Below, piece after piece: positions 1 through 8,418 of a DNA stretch of 64,000 nt (the first letter of the stretch is position 1; every line of letters starts with the position of its first letter). A program made the position numbers and the translations under genes. The notes under the pieces were generated by a model. The model made no database searches. It saw nothing but the letters and a program-made list of their open reading frames with translations, and had not been told where the DNA came from. This DNA comes from Woeseiaceae bacterium (lineage in GTDB: Bacteria; Pseudomonadota; Gammaproteobacteria; Steroidobacterales; Woeseiaceae): positions 186,001-250,000 of the forward strand of contig JAJFKS010000017.1 of the NCBI GenBank assembly GCA_021773115.1, written 5' to 3'.

Positions 1-1
1 G

Positions 2-343
2 CTTGAGATGTTCCGCAAGGTGTCGATTTCGGTGCTGGGTGTCGTTGAAAACATGAGTACGCATGTTTGTTCCTCCTGCGGGCACGAAGAGGCGATATTT
101 GGCAGCGGCGGTGCTGAAAAAATGGTCGCCGATTTCGATATCCCCTTGCTGGGTGCTTTGCCGCTCGCAGCCAGCATCCGTGAGCAAACCGACAGCGGCA
201 TGCCAACGGTGCTGTCGGACCCGACTTCCGCAGCTGCCGCCGCGTACCGCGCAACTGCGATTCGCATGACCGCGGCGCTGGCCGCGCGCAAGTCCGATTA
301 CAGTTCAAAGTTTGGCAACATCGTCGTTGAAGGAAGCCAATGA
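2..343 (+). CDS. mrp: Mrp/ApbC-type Fe-S cluster carrier ATPase, C-terminal part
   Basis: Only the last ~113 residues are present; the gene enters from the left edge in frame from base 2. The fragment carries VLGVVENMS and a CxxC pair in [12 protein letters not shown], both typical of the Mrp/NBP35 family. Those cysteines bridge a labile Fe-S cluster that is passed to apo-proteins in the cytosol. The P-loop lies outside the window. The stop overlaps the dcd start as ATGA, so the two are probably co-translated. Mrp-dcd adjacency is common in gammaproteobacteria. The family call is secure, but the full length cannot be judged. Confidence 0.9.
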   Translation, partial: LEMFRKVSISVLGVVENMSTHVCSSCGHEEAIFGSGGAEKMVADFDIPLLGALPLAASIREQTDSGMPTVLSDPTSAAAAAYRATAIRMTAALAARKSDYSSKFGNIVVEGSQ

Positions 344-906
344 GCATCAAGTCGGATCGCTGGATTCGGCGCATGGCGAAAGAGCAGGGCATGATTGAAC
401 CGTTTGAACCCGGACAGGTTCGCGAAAACGGTGGCAAGCGTATCGTGTCCTATGGCACTTCAAGCTACGGCTATGACGTTCGTTGTGCGGACGAATTCAA
501 GATTTTCACGAACATTAATTCTGCGGTTGTCGACCCGAAAGCCTTTGACGAGTCGAGTTTTGTTGATGTCCAGAGTGATGTTTGCGTCATTCCGCCGAAC
601 TCTTTCGCACTTGCGCGCACGGTCGAGTTTTTTCGCATTCCGCGCACGGTGCTCACGATATGCCTCGGCAAGTCGACCTATGCGCGCTGCGGCATCATCG
701 TCAATGTCACGCCGCTTGAGCCCGAGTGGGAGGGGCATGTAACGCTGGAGTTTTCCAATACGACGACACTGCCGGCGAAGATATACGCCAATGAGGGTGT
801 CGCCCAAATGCTGTTTCTGGAGTCGGACGAGGCTTGCGAGACGTCCTACCGTGACCGCGGCGGCAAGTACCAGGGACAGACTGGCGTTACGCTGCCGAGA
901 GCTTAA
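340..906 (+). CDS. dcd: dCTP deaminase
   Basis: This 188-residue protein has the length of the short bacterial Dcd type. It deaminates dCTP to dUTP, feeding dUTPase and thymidylate synthesis. The trimer-family motif GKSTYARCG is at about residues 110-118, and the catalytic glutamate is probably E137 in HVTLEFSN. The C-terminal GKYQGQTG forms the nucleotide-closing lid of this fold. The ATG overlaps the upstream stop by four bases. Its 3' end meets purN tail-to-tail with a 4-bp overlap. Confidence 0.96.
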   Translation: MSIKSDRWIRRMAKEQGMIEPFEPGQVRENGGKRIVSYGTSSYGYDVRCADEFKIFTNINSAVVDPKAFDESSFVDVQSDVCVIPPNSFALARTVEFFRIPRTVLTICLGKSTYARCGIIVNVTPLEPEWEGHVTLEFSNTTTLPAKIYANEGVAQMLFLESDEACETSYRDRGGKYQGQTGVTLPRA

Positions 907-1550
907 AAATTCTGAATGACCGGTGCGTCGCTCTGTTTACCGTCTCGCCAGCATTCGCCCGAGCGAAACACGACTTTTCCGGAGCCGACCCAGGCCGCGG
1001 CCTGTGGATAGATCTGATGCTCCACGGCCTGTACGCGCAATGCCAGCTCTTCAGCCGATTCGCCTGGTTTCACTGCCAGCCGGCCCTGCAATATTCGCGG
1101 TCCGGCATCGAGCTTCTCGGTGACGAAATGTACGGTACTGCCGTGCCACGCATCACCCGATTCGAGCACACGTTGATGCGTATTCAGTCCGGGATAAGCG
1201 GGTAAAAGCGCGGGGTGGATATTCAGTATCCGGCCGCAATAGTGGGTTACAAAGCGCGTACTGAGAATGCGCATGAAACCTGCCAGCACCAGTAAGTCCG
1301 GCTTGAAGCGATCAAGTTCCGCAATAAGCGCCTCGTCGAAGGACTCGCGGTCCGGATAATCGTTGTGCTGGATGCAGGTGGTTGGAATACCGGCTTTTTC
1401 GGCGCGTTCGAGACCCGGAGCGTTCGGGTTGTTGCTGAAGACCACGCAAAGATTGAGCTCAAGCGTTCCCTGCTCAACGGCATCGATGAAGGCTTGCAGA
1501 TTGGTGCCTGATCCGGAGATCAGGATTGCGGTTTTACAGGGCTTCGCCAT
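903..1550 (-). CDS. purN: Phosphoribosylglycinamide formyltransferase (GART)
   Basis: This 215-residue enzyme transfers the formyl group of 10-formyl-THF to GAR in the third step of purine synthesis. Visible are the substrate loop GSGTNLQAF near the N-terminus, the catalytic [12 protein letters not shown] (Asn and His) and the downstream catalytic Asp in EKLDAGP. The ATG at 1550 overlaps the purM stop by one base (TGATG), so it is preferred over the in-frame TTG one codon upstream. It forms a two-gene operon with purM. The C-terminal tail after the Rossmann fold looks normal. Confidence 0.96.
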   Translation of the reverse strand: MAKPCKTAILISGSGTNLQAFIDAVEQGTLELNLCVVFSNNPNAPGLERAEKAGIPTTCIQHNDYPDRESFDEALIAELDRFKPDLLVLAGFMRILSTRFVTHYCGRILNIHPALLPAYPGLNTHQRVLESGDAWHGSTVHFVTEKLDAGPRILQGRLAVKPGESAEELALRVQAVEHQIYPQAAAWVGSGKVVFRSGECWRDGKQSDAPVIQNF

Positions 1551-2581
1551 CAAACGTAGTGCACAACTCGGTCGGAATCGGGATCGCCATCGATAATCCG
1601 GCCGATCTGCCAGGCGGATTCACCGTGCTCTTGCAGGACTTTTATTGTCTTTGAAGCGGCATTCTCGTCAACCATTACAACCATGCCGACACCGCAATTG
1701 AAGGTGCGCCGCATCTCCACGATATCAATATTGCCCGTCGTCGCCAGCCAATCAAACAACGGACCGCGCGACCAGCTGTTGGTATCAATTTCGGCGTCAA
1801 GCGCTCCGCTGAGCACACGAGGGACGTTTTCCGTAATGCCACCGCCGGTAATATGAGCCAATCCTTTGACATTCACAGACTGCATCAGTGCCAAGATCGC
1901 TTTCACGTAAATACGTGTCGGCGCAAGCAATCGCTCGCTCGCCGCTTCACCATCGATCAAGGCGTGCGGTGCACGCTCAAGGACTTTTCGGATAAGTGAG
2001 TAACCATTGGAATGCGGGCCACTGGATGCGATGCCGATGATTGCGTCGCCGACAGCAATCTTGCTGCCGTCAATTAATGCGTCACGCTCCACTGCACCAA
2101 CGGTGAATCCGGCGAGATCATAGTCGCCATCTGAATACATGTCCGGCATCTCGGCCGTTTCGCCGCCGATCAGCGCGGCGCCGGCTTGCAGACAACCTTC
2201 AGCAATGCCGGCGATCACGTCAACAGCGACGGCATTGTCGAGTTTTCCGCAGGCAAAATAGTCCAGAAAGAAGAGCGGTTCCGCGCCCTGCACCAGGACA
2301 TCATTGACGCACATGGCGACCAGATCGATACCGATTGTGTCGTGTCGCTTAAGTTGCTGGGCAAGCATGAGCTTGGTGCCAACGCCATCCGTGCCGGACA
2401 CCAGTACCGGTTCCCGGTAGCGGCCCGGTGGCAGCGCGAACATGCCGCCAAAACCGCCGAGTCCGGCGAGAACTTCAGGTCGCCGCGTACGCTGCACCAG
2501 TGGCTTGATCTGTTCGATCAGTTCGTTGCCGGCGTCAATATCAACGCCGGCATCTTTGTAGGTAAGTGGTTTATTGCTCAT
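1550..2581 (-). CDS. purM: Phosphoribosylformylglycinamidine cyclo-ligase (AIR synthetase)
   Basis: This 343-residue enzyme closes the imidazole ring of AIR, step 5 of purine synthesis, using ATP. The family signature [10 protein letters not shown] and the [11 protein letters not shown] segment of the ATP/FGAM site are present. The start is placed at ATG 2581 ([15 protein letters not shown]), because AIR synthetases begin this way. The open frame runs 39 codons further upstream with no family similarity. It is divergent from the DUF2066 operon across a 73-bp gap. I saw no clear PurR palindrome there. Confidence 0.96.
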   Translation of the reverse strand: MSNKPLTYKDAGVDIDAGNELIEQIKPLVQRTRRPEVLAGLGGFGGMFALPPGRYREPVLVSGTDGVGTKLMLAQQLKRHDTIGIDLVAMCVNDVLVQGAEPLFFLDYFACGKLDNAVAVDVIAGIAEGCLQAGAALIGGETAEMPDMYSDGDYDLAGFTVGAVERDALIDGSKIAVGDAIIGIASSGPHSNGYSLIRKVLERAPHALIDGEAASERLLAPTRIYVKAILALMQSVNVKGLAHITGGGITENVPRVLSGALDAEIDTNSWSRGPLFDWLATTGNIDIVEMRRTFNCGVGMVVMVDENAASKTIKVLQEHGESAWQIGRIIDGDPDSDRVVHYV

Positions 2582-2609
2582 TAGGGGGTGGCATACTCTG
2601 TGAGGGCGA

Positions 2610-2615
2610 TATAAT
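2610..2615 (+). promoter_or_regulatory. Candidate -10 box for the DUF2066-hda operon
   Basis: A perfect TATAAT lies 40 bp before the ATG at 2655, in the short gap between divergent purM and the DUF2066 gene. The region 17 bp upstream (GGTGGC) is not a good -35, so this is only a candidate. The same AT-rich patch read on the other strand gives TATTAT and may serve purM. Confidence 0.35.
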
Positions 2616-2654
2616 AGTGCTTGGCGACCAACGGGGAAACCACCCTTGCGACTA

Positions 2655-3776
2655 ATGGTAAGAAATCTGAACGTCGAATCAATACGGCATGCTCTCATTT
2701 ACGCTCTGGCTGCGCTGTTTTTTTCGCTGTTGCCCTGGCGCCCGGCAGCGGCTGTCGATGTGCCGACGCTCTATACGGCGCAGGTAGCGATGGATAAAGA
2801 GTCCGATAATCCGCGCGAAGATGCCTATAGAGCGGCGCTGGCCGAGATTATTGGCCGGGTTTCCGGTTTTGAACTCAGTAACAATCCCGCAGCTATCGAT
2901 GAAATGTTTCCGGTGCCCGCGGCTTATGTCATTCAGTTCAGGCCTGGCCAGAACGACAGCCTTTGGGTGTCATTTGACGACAAAGCGATCGAACGCGTGC
3001 TGCGCGCAAATGGCGAAACGGTTTGGGGCCGTGAGCGCCCGCTGACGCTGGTCTGGCTTGCCGTTGACTGGGGCGGTGGTGAACGCGAAATTATCGCCGC
3101 CGGGGAACCGGAGCGGTCGCAACAGGAAGGGCGCTCGATTGATCGCAATCGCCTGCTGCGTGAGCGGCTGCTCGAAATTGCGCAGCAACGCGGCCTGCCG
3201 ATCGCGTTTCCGTTGCTCGATACCATGGACTTGCAAGGCGTCACCTTCAGCGATATTTGGGGCGGTTTCGATGATCGCATTGTCGATGCTTCCCGCCGCT
3301 ACGATGCCGACTCCATCCTGATTGGCCGAATTCGTCCCTCCAGCAGTCAGCAGAACCGCTGGACTTACTTGTTTGGCATGGTTGAACGCACCTGGACCGG
3401 TCCGCCCGAGGGGGTTGTTGGCCAAATCGCAGACTTGCTTGCGGCCGAGTTTGCGGTGGGAGGTGATGCGCCCTTGGAACGGGTTGCGCTCAATATCTCC
3501 GGTATCGAGAACGTCAATGCCTACGGTTCTGTGCAAGCGCTGCTTTCCGGCGTCAATTTGATTGAGCATTACAAGATATCTGCCGTTTCTGGCGATGTTG
3601 TCAGCTATGAGGTTGATGTCCGCGGTGGAGCGGAACGCTTGCGGCGTGCGTTGCGATTTGCCGGTCTGCTGGAAACCGATGCAAGCTCGGGCATGCGTGG
3701 ATTTGATGACACGCCGATGCTCGATTTTTTCTATGCGGCAAATGACAAAATGACTCGACCTCCGAATGTCTTTTAG
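2655..3776 (+). CDS. DUF2066 domain protein, exported
   Basis: This ~373-residue protein has an N-terminal hydrophobic segment (roughly residues 14-33, ending near [10 protein letters not shown]) that looks like a signal peptide. It therefore acts in the envelope. The body matches the DUF2066 family: the N-terminal [21 protein letters not shown] block and a repeated C-terminal half resembling an outer-membrane-assembly type alpha/beta fold. Its biochemical role is unknown. DUF2066 genes usually sit divergent from purMN and ahead of a phosphatidyltransferase, PerM and Hda, exactly as here. ATG 2655 is chosen over an in-frame TTG at 2646. Confidence 0.8.
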   Translation: MVRNLNVESIRHALIYALAALFFSLLPWRPAAAVDVPTLYTAQVAMDKESDNPREDAYRAALAEIIGRVSGFELSNNPAAIDEMFPVPAAYVIQFRPGQNDSLWVSFDDKAIERVLRANGETVWGRERPLTLVWLAVDWGGGEREIIAAGEPERSQQEGRSIDRNRLLRERLLEIAQQRGLPIAFPLLDTMDLQGVTFSDIWGGFDDRIVDASRRYDADSILIGRIRPSSSQQNRWTYLFGMVERTWTGPPEGVVGQIADLLAAEFAVGGDAPLERVALNISGIENVNAYGSVQALLSGVNLIEHYKISAVSGDVVSYEVDVRGGAERLRRALRFAGLLETDASSGMRGFDDTPMLDFFYAANDKMTRPPNVF

Positions 3777-4311
3777 CTGGATCCCAAATGCGATATCGCT
3801 GCTCCGCATCGCATTGGTCGCACCGATCTTGCTGCTCATTCTGAACGGTGGCTTTGCGTGGGCAATCATTCTGTTTTGCCTCGCCGGTTTTTCGGACGGC
3901 GTAGATGGCTACCTCGCGAAGCGCTTCGACTGGCGTACCCGGCTCGGCGCGTTACTTGATCCGATTGCCGACAAACTGCTGGTTGCCAGTTTGTTCATCA
4001 CGTTCGCGTATATGCAACTCATTCCGGTTTGGCTTGCCAGTGTGGTTATTTTGCGTGATGTGGTAATCGTCGCAGGCGCCGCGGCCTATAATTTTCTGGT
4101 TGGTCCGGTTCAGGGTGAACCGACCCGGGTCAGTAAGCTAAATACGGCGCTGGAACTGTTGTTCTTGCTGTTCATCATGAGCCGAGCAGGATTCGAATGG
4201 CCGAGTGAGATCACCAACACCGTGTTGGGAGCATCCATTCTGGTCACGGTTGTCATCAGTGGCGTCGACTATGTCTGGTCATGGTCGAGGCGGGCGAGAA
4301 CAGGGGAATAA
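3766..4311 (+). CDS. CDP-alcohol phosphatidyltransferase family membrane enzyme
   Basis: This 181-residue integral membrane protein carries the CDP-alcohol phosphotransferase signature DGxDGYLAKR...RLGALLDPIADK at about residues 43-70. The Asp residues of that motif bind Mg2+ and the CDP headgroup. It therefore makes an anionic phospholipid from CDP-diacylglycerol (phosphatidylglycerophosphate or cardiolipin). The exact product cannot be decided from sequence. It overlaps the DUF2066 stop by 11 bp and is followed 3 bp later by the PerM-like gene, so it belongs to the same operon. Confidence 0.85.
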   Translation: MSFSWIPNAISLLRIALVAPILLLILNGGFAWAIILFCLAGFSDGVDGYLAKRFDWRTRLGALLDPIADKLLVASLFITFAYMQLIPVWLASVVILRDVVIVAGAAAYNFLVGPVQGEPTRVSKLNTALELLFLLFIMSRAGFEWPSEITNTVLGASILVTVVISGVDYVWSWSRRARTGE

Positions 4312-4314
4312 GTT

Positions 4315-5373
4315 ATGCAGGCAAGTTTGCGGCTGAACTGGATGATTGCCATCGCAATATTTGGCTGGTTATTGTATTTGCTGGCACCCGTGTTGACGCC
4401 GTTTATTGCGGCAGGACTCTTGGCTTACATAGGTGATCCTTTAGCGGATCGGCTGCAACAGCACAAAATTCCGCGCACGCTTGCCGTCGTCATCGTATTT
4501 CTGTCCACGTTTCTGATGCTGGGTCTGCTCGTGTTGCTGATCGGGCCGCTTGTCAAGACGCAGATCAGCGCGCTGTTCGACGCATTGCCCGAAATCGTAA
4601 AGCAAGTAGAAGAGGTCTGGTTGCCAACAGTGCTCGGCTGGATGAAAGTTGAGCCAGGTGACGACGTCGGGATCAGCGCATTCCTGGCGCGCTACAGCGA
4701 AATGGTCGGCAGCTGGAGTGGCAAGATTCTGCTGGGCGTCGGTAAGTCGGGCGGCGTGCTCGCTGCCGCAGTTTTGAGCCTGTTCCTGATTCCGATCCTC
4801 ACTTTTTATATGTTGCGTGACTGGGACTCATTTATTAAACATGTCGGAGCACTAATACCCAATAGCCAGCGAGAAACCGCTTTGGCATTGGCGAAAGAGA
4901 CTGACGATATGCTGGGTGCATTCTTGCGTGGCCAGTTGCTGGTCATGCTGGCGCTGGCAGTGATTTACTCACTCGGTCTTGCAATCGTCGGTATCAATTT
5001 TGCGATCGCCATTGGAGTTGTTGCCGGGCTGGTCAGCTTTGTTCCTTACCTCGGATTCGTTTTCGGTATCGGGCTCGCCGGGCTTACTGTGGTACTCGAA
5101 CCCAACCCGCTTTTGCACCTTGTGGGAGTCATCGCAACGTTCACGATCGCACAAGTCATTGAAGGTTCGTTGCTGACACCGAAACTGGTCGGTGATCGCA
5201 TTGGCTTGCATCCAGTCCTGGTCATTTTCGCTGTGGCTGCGGGTGGGCAGCTGTTTGGGTTCTTTGGTATTCTGCTGGCGCTGCCGGCGGCCGCCGTTCT
5301 GTCAGTGCTGATTCGTTTCGCTTATCACCGCTATCTGAAAGAACATCCCGAGCTGGACACGGAGATTGAATGA
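4315..5373 (+). CDS. AI-2E/PerM family transporter
   Basis: This 352-residue polytopic membrane protein has about eight predicted helices. It shows the family pattern of two N-terminal helices (LLYLLAPVLTPFIAAGLLAY), a soluble middle segment and the conserved C-terminal GDRIGLHPVLVIFAVAAGG region. The family includes E. coli PerM and TqsA. Substrates are poorly known, so quorum-signal export should not be assumed. It overlaps hda by ATGA. PerM-Hda-ArsC(YfgD) linkage also occurs in E. coli. Confidence 0.9.
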   Translation: MQASLRLNWMIAIAIFGWLLYLLAPVLTPFIAAGLLAYIGDPLADRLQQHKIPRTLAVVIVFLSTFLMLGLLVLLIGPLVKTQISALFDALPEIVKQVEEVWLPTVLGWMKVEPGDDVGISAFLARYSEMVGSWSGKILLGVGKSGGVLAAAVLSLFLIPILTFYMLRDWDSFIKHVGALIPNSQRETALALAKETDDMLGAFLRGQLLVMLALAVIYSLGLAIVGINFAIAIGVVAGLVSFVPYLGFVFGIGLAGLTVVLEPNPLLHLVGVIATFTIAQVIEGSLLTPKLVGDRIGLHPVLVIFAVAAGGQLFGFFGILLALPAAAVLSVLIRFAYHRYLKEHPELDTEIE

Positions 5374-6068
5374 GCCAGTTAGCGCTGCCACTTCAGCTCG
5401 CGGACCACGCTGTCTTCTCAAGCTTCTTCCCCCAGGGCAATGAGACCCTCGTTGCCACGCTGAGCGAACTCGCCAGCGGCGAGGACTCGGACCGGGTCCG
5501 ACACGGATGTTGGCTGTGGGGTGCGAAGGCCAGTGGCAAAACCCATCTGCTGCAAGCGGTCTGCGAGGTAGCAGGCGATCGATCCAGTTACATGCCGCTG
5601 TCGATGTTCGCCGATGCGGGTCCGGAAATTCTCGACGGTCTGGCCACCCGGGAAATTGTTTGTATTGACGATGTGGATCTTGTGGCGGGCCGTGACGACT
5701 GGGAAGCCACGTTGTTTGACCTCTGTAACCAGGTGCTGGATGCCGGTGCCGAACTGGTGGTTTCGGCCGCTGCCGCACCGCGCGAAAGTTCCTTCAAGCT
5801 CGAAGATTTGAAGAGTCGCTTCGCGAAATTGCCGGTGTTCCAGATTCGCGCACTGGGCGACGGCGAACGCGTCACAGCTTTGCAAATGCGGTCACGACAT
5901 CGTGGGCTCGAATTGCCGACTGACACAGCGCAGTACTTACTGAAACGAAGCCGCCGCGACATGGCTAGTCTTTACGACTTGCTTGATACCCTGGACAAGG
6001 AAGCACTGCGGGCAAAGCGACGATTGACGATTCCGTTTGTGCGCAGTGTTATGGAGCAGATCGGCTAG
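5370..6068 (+). CDS. hda: DnaA regulatory inactivator Hda
   Basis: This 232-residue DnaA-like AAA+ protein stimulates ATP hydrolysis on DnaA together with the DNA clamp, preventing re-initiation of replication. The N-terminal MSQLALPLQL is the clamp-binding motif (QL-x-LPL). The P-loop is GAKASGKTHLLQA, Walker B is IVCIDDVDLVAG, and the sensor-2 region RSRRDMASLYDLLDTLD is intact. It lacks the DNA-binding domain IV of DnaA, as expected. Its end overlaps the convergent wrbA stop by 4 bp. Confidence 0.95.
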   Translation: MSQLALPLQLADHAVFSSFFPQGNETLVATLSELASGEDSDRVRHGCWLWGAKASGKTHLLQAVCEVAGDRSSYMPLSMFADAGPEILDGLATREIVCIDDVDLVAGRDDWEATLFDLCNQVLDAGAELVVSAAAAPRESSFKLEDLKSRFAKLPVFQIRALGDGERVTALQMRSRHRGLELPTDTAQYLLKRSRRDMASLYDLLDTLDKEALRAKRRLTIPFVRSVMEQIG

Positions 6069-6661
6069 GCAGCCAACTTGACCGCGATGGAAGCGACGCG
6101 TTTCCCGAGAGCCGCTGCAAGACTTTTTTCATCGTCCGCAAGCACATCCGGCTTTTTATTCCACGTGACATGGGACGCGCCGTAAGGTGACCCACCGGTC
6201 GCTGTCGTCGAAAGTTTTTCTTCGGTAAATGGCAAGCCGACATAGACCATGCCGTGGTGTATCAACGGGATCGCCATTGACAATAGTGTTGACTCGTTGC
6301 CGCCATGTGCTGTGCTTGTCGACGTAAAGACGCCGGCGGGTTTACCAACCAAGGTTCCTTTCACCCAGTCGGTCCCGGTCGAGTCAATAAAATACTTTAG
6401 TGCCGCGCTCATGTTGCCGAATCTTGTCGGGCTTCCCATCACCAGCCCGCCGCACTGAGAAAGGTCTTCGACACTCGCGTAAGGTGGACCGGATTCAGGA
6501 ATCGTAGATTCAGTCGCTTCGCAAACGGCCGATACCGGCGGCACGGTGCGCAGTCGTGCAGAGCATCCGCTAACGGAGTCGATACCCCGGCAAACTTCGC
6601 GTGCGAGCGCTTCGGTCGCGCCGTATCGCGAGTAATACAACACCAGAATATCAATGCTCAC
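6065..6661 (-). CDS. wrbA: WrbA-type NAD(P)H:quinone oxidoreductase (flavodoxin fold)
   Basis: This 198-residue flavodoxin-like protein has the FMN phosphate loop YYSRYGATE, the GSPTRFGNMSAALKYFID motif and the TSTAHGGNESTLLS segment typical of WrbA. It carries out two-electron quinone reduction, which limits redox cycling. The start is GTG at 6661, overlapping the arsC stop as GTGA, so the two genes form a coupled pair. The hda/arsC/wrbA neighbourhood recurs in pseudomonads and relatives. Confidence 0.92.
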   Translation of the reverse strand: MSIDILVLYYSRYGATEALAREVCRGIDSVSGCSARLRTVPPVSAVCEATESTIPESGPPYASVEDLSQCGGLVMGSPTRFGNMSAALKYFIDSTGTDWVKGTLVGKPAGVFTSTSTAHGGNESTLLSMAIPLIHHGMVYVGLPFTEEKLSTTATGGSPYGASHVTWNKKPDVLADDEKSLAAALGKRVASIAVKLAA

Positions 6662-7014
6662 GGTAGCAGTGCCAGGACATTTTCCGGCGGCCGGCCAACA
6701 ACGGCACGACCGGTTTCATTATCGACCACGATGGGGCGCTGGAGAACGATCGGATGTTTGGCGATCCAGCCGGCAAGCGCTTTATTGTCATCAAGCGGTG
6801 GCAGGTCTTTTGCTTCTTTGAATTCGCGCTCACCGCGACGCAGCAGTTCTGCCAGGGGCAGGCCGAGTTTGCGCGACAGGTCGAGCAATGTTGCTGCGTC
6901 GGGGGAGTCGGTGAGGTACTGCACGATATGGGTTTCAACGCCGGATTCGTCGATCAATGCCAGCGTCTGGCGCGACTTGCTGCAGCGTGGATTGTGGTAA
7001 ATCGTAATGGCCAT
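6658..7014 (-). CDS. arsC: ArsC/Spx-family arsenate reductase-like protein (YfgD type)
   Basis: This 118-residue thioredoxin-fold protein has the catalytic cysteine in NPRCSKSR near residue 10, and the family block (R)-x-G-E-R-E-F-K-E follows at about residue 70. Chromosomal YfgD-type members next to hda are assigned as glutaredoxin-coupled arsenate reductases. A true arsenic role is uncertain, because no arsR or arsB is nearby. ATG 7014 is the start; codons further upstream do not resemble the family. Confidence 0.88.
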   Translation of the reverse strand: MAITIYHNPRCSKSRQTLALIDESGVETHIVQYLTDSPDAATLLDLSRKLGLPLAELLRRGEREFKEAKDLPPLDDNKALAGWIAKHPIVLQRPIVVDNETGRAVVGRPPENVLALLP

Positions 7015-7162
7015 GAATGTCTCGTATTCTCGGTTTAGCTGGAAAAAGCGCACTCTAGCAGGACGGCTGCGTTGCGTCAGCGCTGACAATTGCGCTTGAC
7101 GCGGCGGCGCGGCAGTTGGTAGCGTTGACCGGCTGCCGACACTCAAATAACACGAAAAAACC

Positions 7163-7501
7163 TTGCCTAATCAACTTCTAATCAAAAGCTTCAAGAATTC
7201 CCTGCAGGCGTTGCTGCTCGCTGCAGTGTGTTTGCTGGCGGCCTGCGAAACGGCGCCGCCGGTACAGGAGATGAGTGACGCACGGCAAGCCATTGCTGTC
7301 GCCAGGAAGGCTGGCGCTGCCGACCTGGCATCGTTTCACCTTGATGCGGCCGAGAAGTATCTCGCCAGCGCGGAACAAAGCCTCGGTCGACAGGCCTACA
7401 ACCAGGCACGACGTGACGCGAACCAGGCCAAAATGAAAGCCTTGGATGCACTCAAGGCGGCGGAACGCGAGGCGGGCAAGAAACAGGATTCCGCGCGATA
7501 A
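7163..7501 (+). CDS. Small DUF4398-like lipoprotein
   Basis: This 112-residue protein starts at TTG 7163; no in-frame ATG precedes the signal. The hydrophobic stretch ends in a lipobox (CLLAAC), so it should be acylated and kept in the envelope. The mature part is almost entirely alpha-helical and charged (ARQAIAVARKAGA... YLASAEQSL...YNQARRDANQAKMKALDALKAAE). This matches the DUF4398/TPR-like helical lipoproteins. Its function is unknown. The acylphosphatase gene follows within about 26 bp. Confidence 0.72.
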   Translation: MPNQLLIKSFKNSLQALLLAAVCLLAACETAPPVQEMSDARQAIAVARKAGAADLASFHLDAAEKYLASAEQSLGRQAYNQARRDANQAKMKALDALKAAEREAGKKQDSAR

Positions 7502-7527
7502 CGGATACGACAGCACTTGAGGCTCGC

Positions 7528-7782
7528 TTGTATACCATCAGGGGCCGCGTTCAGGGCGTCTGGTTTCGAGACAGTACCCGCCAGAAGGCGCAATCACTCC
7601 AGATCACCGGCTATGCCAGAAATCTTCACGACGGAAACGTCGAAGTTCTGGCCTGCGGGAGCAGGGAATCGCTTGACGCGCTACGGCACTGGCTGGGCCA
7701 GGGTCCGCCTTTGGCGCGGGTTAGCGGGGTTTCGGAGACCAGCGCTGAATTCCAGGAACTCGACGCATTCACAATTTCCTGA
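7528..7782 (+). CDS. acyP: Acylphosphatase
   Basis: This ~84-residue protein contains both acylphosphatase signatures: GRVQGVWFRDSTR, whose Arg binds phosphate, and GYARNLHDGNVEV, whose Asn is catalytic. It hydrolyses acyl phosphates such as carbamoyl phosphate or 1,3-bisphosphoglycerate. The start is uncertain. TTG 7528 gives the usual family length, and I see no in-frame ATG close upstream. The C-terminus differs a little from the common GxFxI ending (AFTIS). Confidence 0.9.
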   Translation: MYTIRGRVQGVWFRDSTRQKAQSLQITGYARNLHDGNVEVLACGSRESLDALRHWLGQGPPLARVSGVSETSAEFQELDAFTIS

Positions 7783-7790
7783 CGCTGAAC

Positions 7791-8366
7791 TTATCCCTTA
7801 AACCACTTCTTGCTGAGCTTGTTGATGACCTTGTTGGGGTATTTTCGGACCCCGAGGCTGCCGTTGTAACGACCCAGTGCTCGGCGCAGATCGCCGTTTT
7901 CCTTGTCAAGATAGAACCGCAGGATGGTACAGCCGTAGCGCAGGTTGGTTTCGATGTGCAAGAGGTTGTCATTCGGCCTGCCAATTTCGTTTAGCCAGAA
8001 CGGCATGATTTGCATCAGCCCAATGGCACCCGCGACCGAAATAGCATAGCGATCGAAATTGCTTTCGGTCTCGATCACGGCAAGTATCAATTCGGGCGGC
8101 AATTCAACCCGGCTGGCTTCCATGTGCACGAGCTTCAATATCTTGATGCGCTCTTCCGGATCCTGAACCTGCCGCTGCAGCCGGCGCGACATGTCCGTCA
8201 GCCAGACTTCGGCATCGAAGCGGTCTGTGAAACTGGGCGTGTCGCTGGCCGCCGCGCGCAATGCCTCACGCAATTCGGGGTCGTGCGGGGCCTCAGCCAG
8301 CACAGTACTCGCCCAAAGACTGGCGGCGACAAGGAATGCGCAAATGGGCGGGTTAAGGGGCGTCAT
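7791..8366 (-). CDS. Exported lytic transglycosylase, SLT domain
   Basis: This 191-residue protein has a signal peptide (residues ~1-24, ...STVLAEAP) and a C-terminal goose-lysozyme/SLT fold. The catalytic Glu lies in IETESNFDRYAIS, followed by GAIGLMQIMP and ALGRYNGSLG, all standard family motifs. It cleaves peptidoglycan glycan strands with formation of anhydro-muramic acid. It lies 52 bp downstream of proS on the same strand and may be co-transcribed. It is short for the family and has no LysM domain. Confidence 0.9.
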   Translation of the reverse strand: MTPLNPPICAFLVAASLWASTVLAEAPHDPELREALRAAASDTPSFTDRFDAEVWLTDMSRRLQRQVQDPEERIKILKLVHMEASRVELPPELILAVIETESNFDRYAISVAGAIGLMQIMPFWLNEIGRPNDNLLHIETNLRYGCTILRFYLDKENGDLRRALGRYNGSLGVRKYPNKVINKLSKKWFKG

Positions 8367-8418
8367 GGCTGGAGTTATAGTATCAGGATTGTTTGGTAAA
8401 TTATGAGCTTACAGCAGT

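Noticed and set aside
2970..3869. 299-residue minus-strand open frame across the DUF2066 gene
   Set aside because: It is antisense to a gene with a signal peptide and family match, and it has no recognisable domain.
7517..7801. Alternative 94-residue frame over acylphosphatase
   Set aside because: The overlapping frame contains both acylphosphatase signatures; this one has none.
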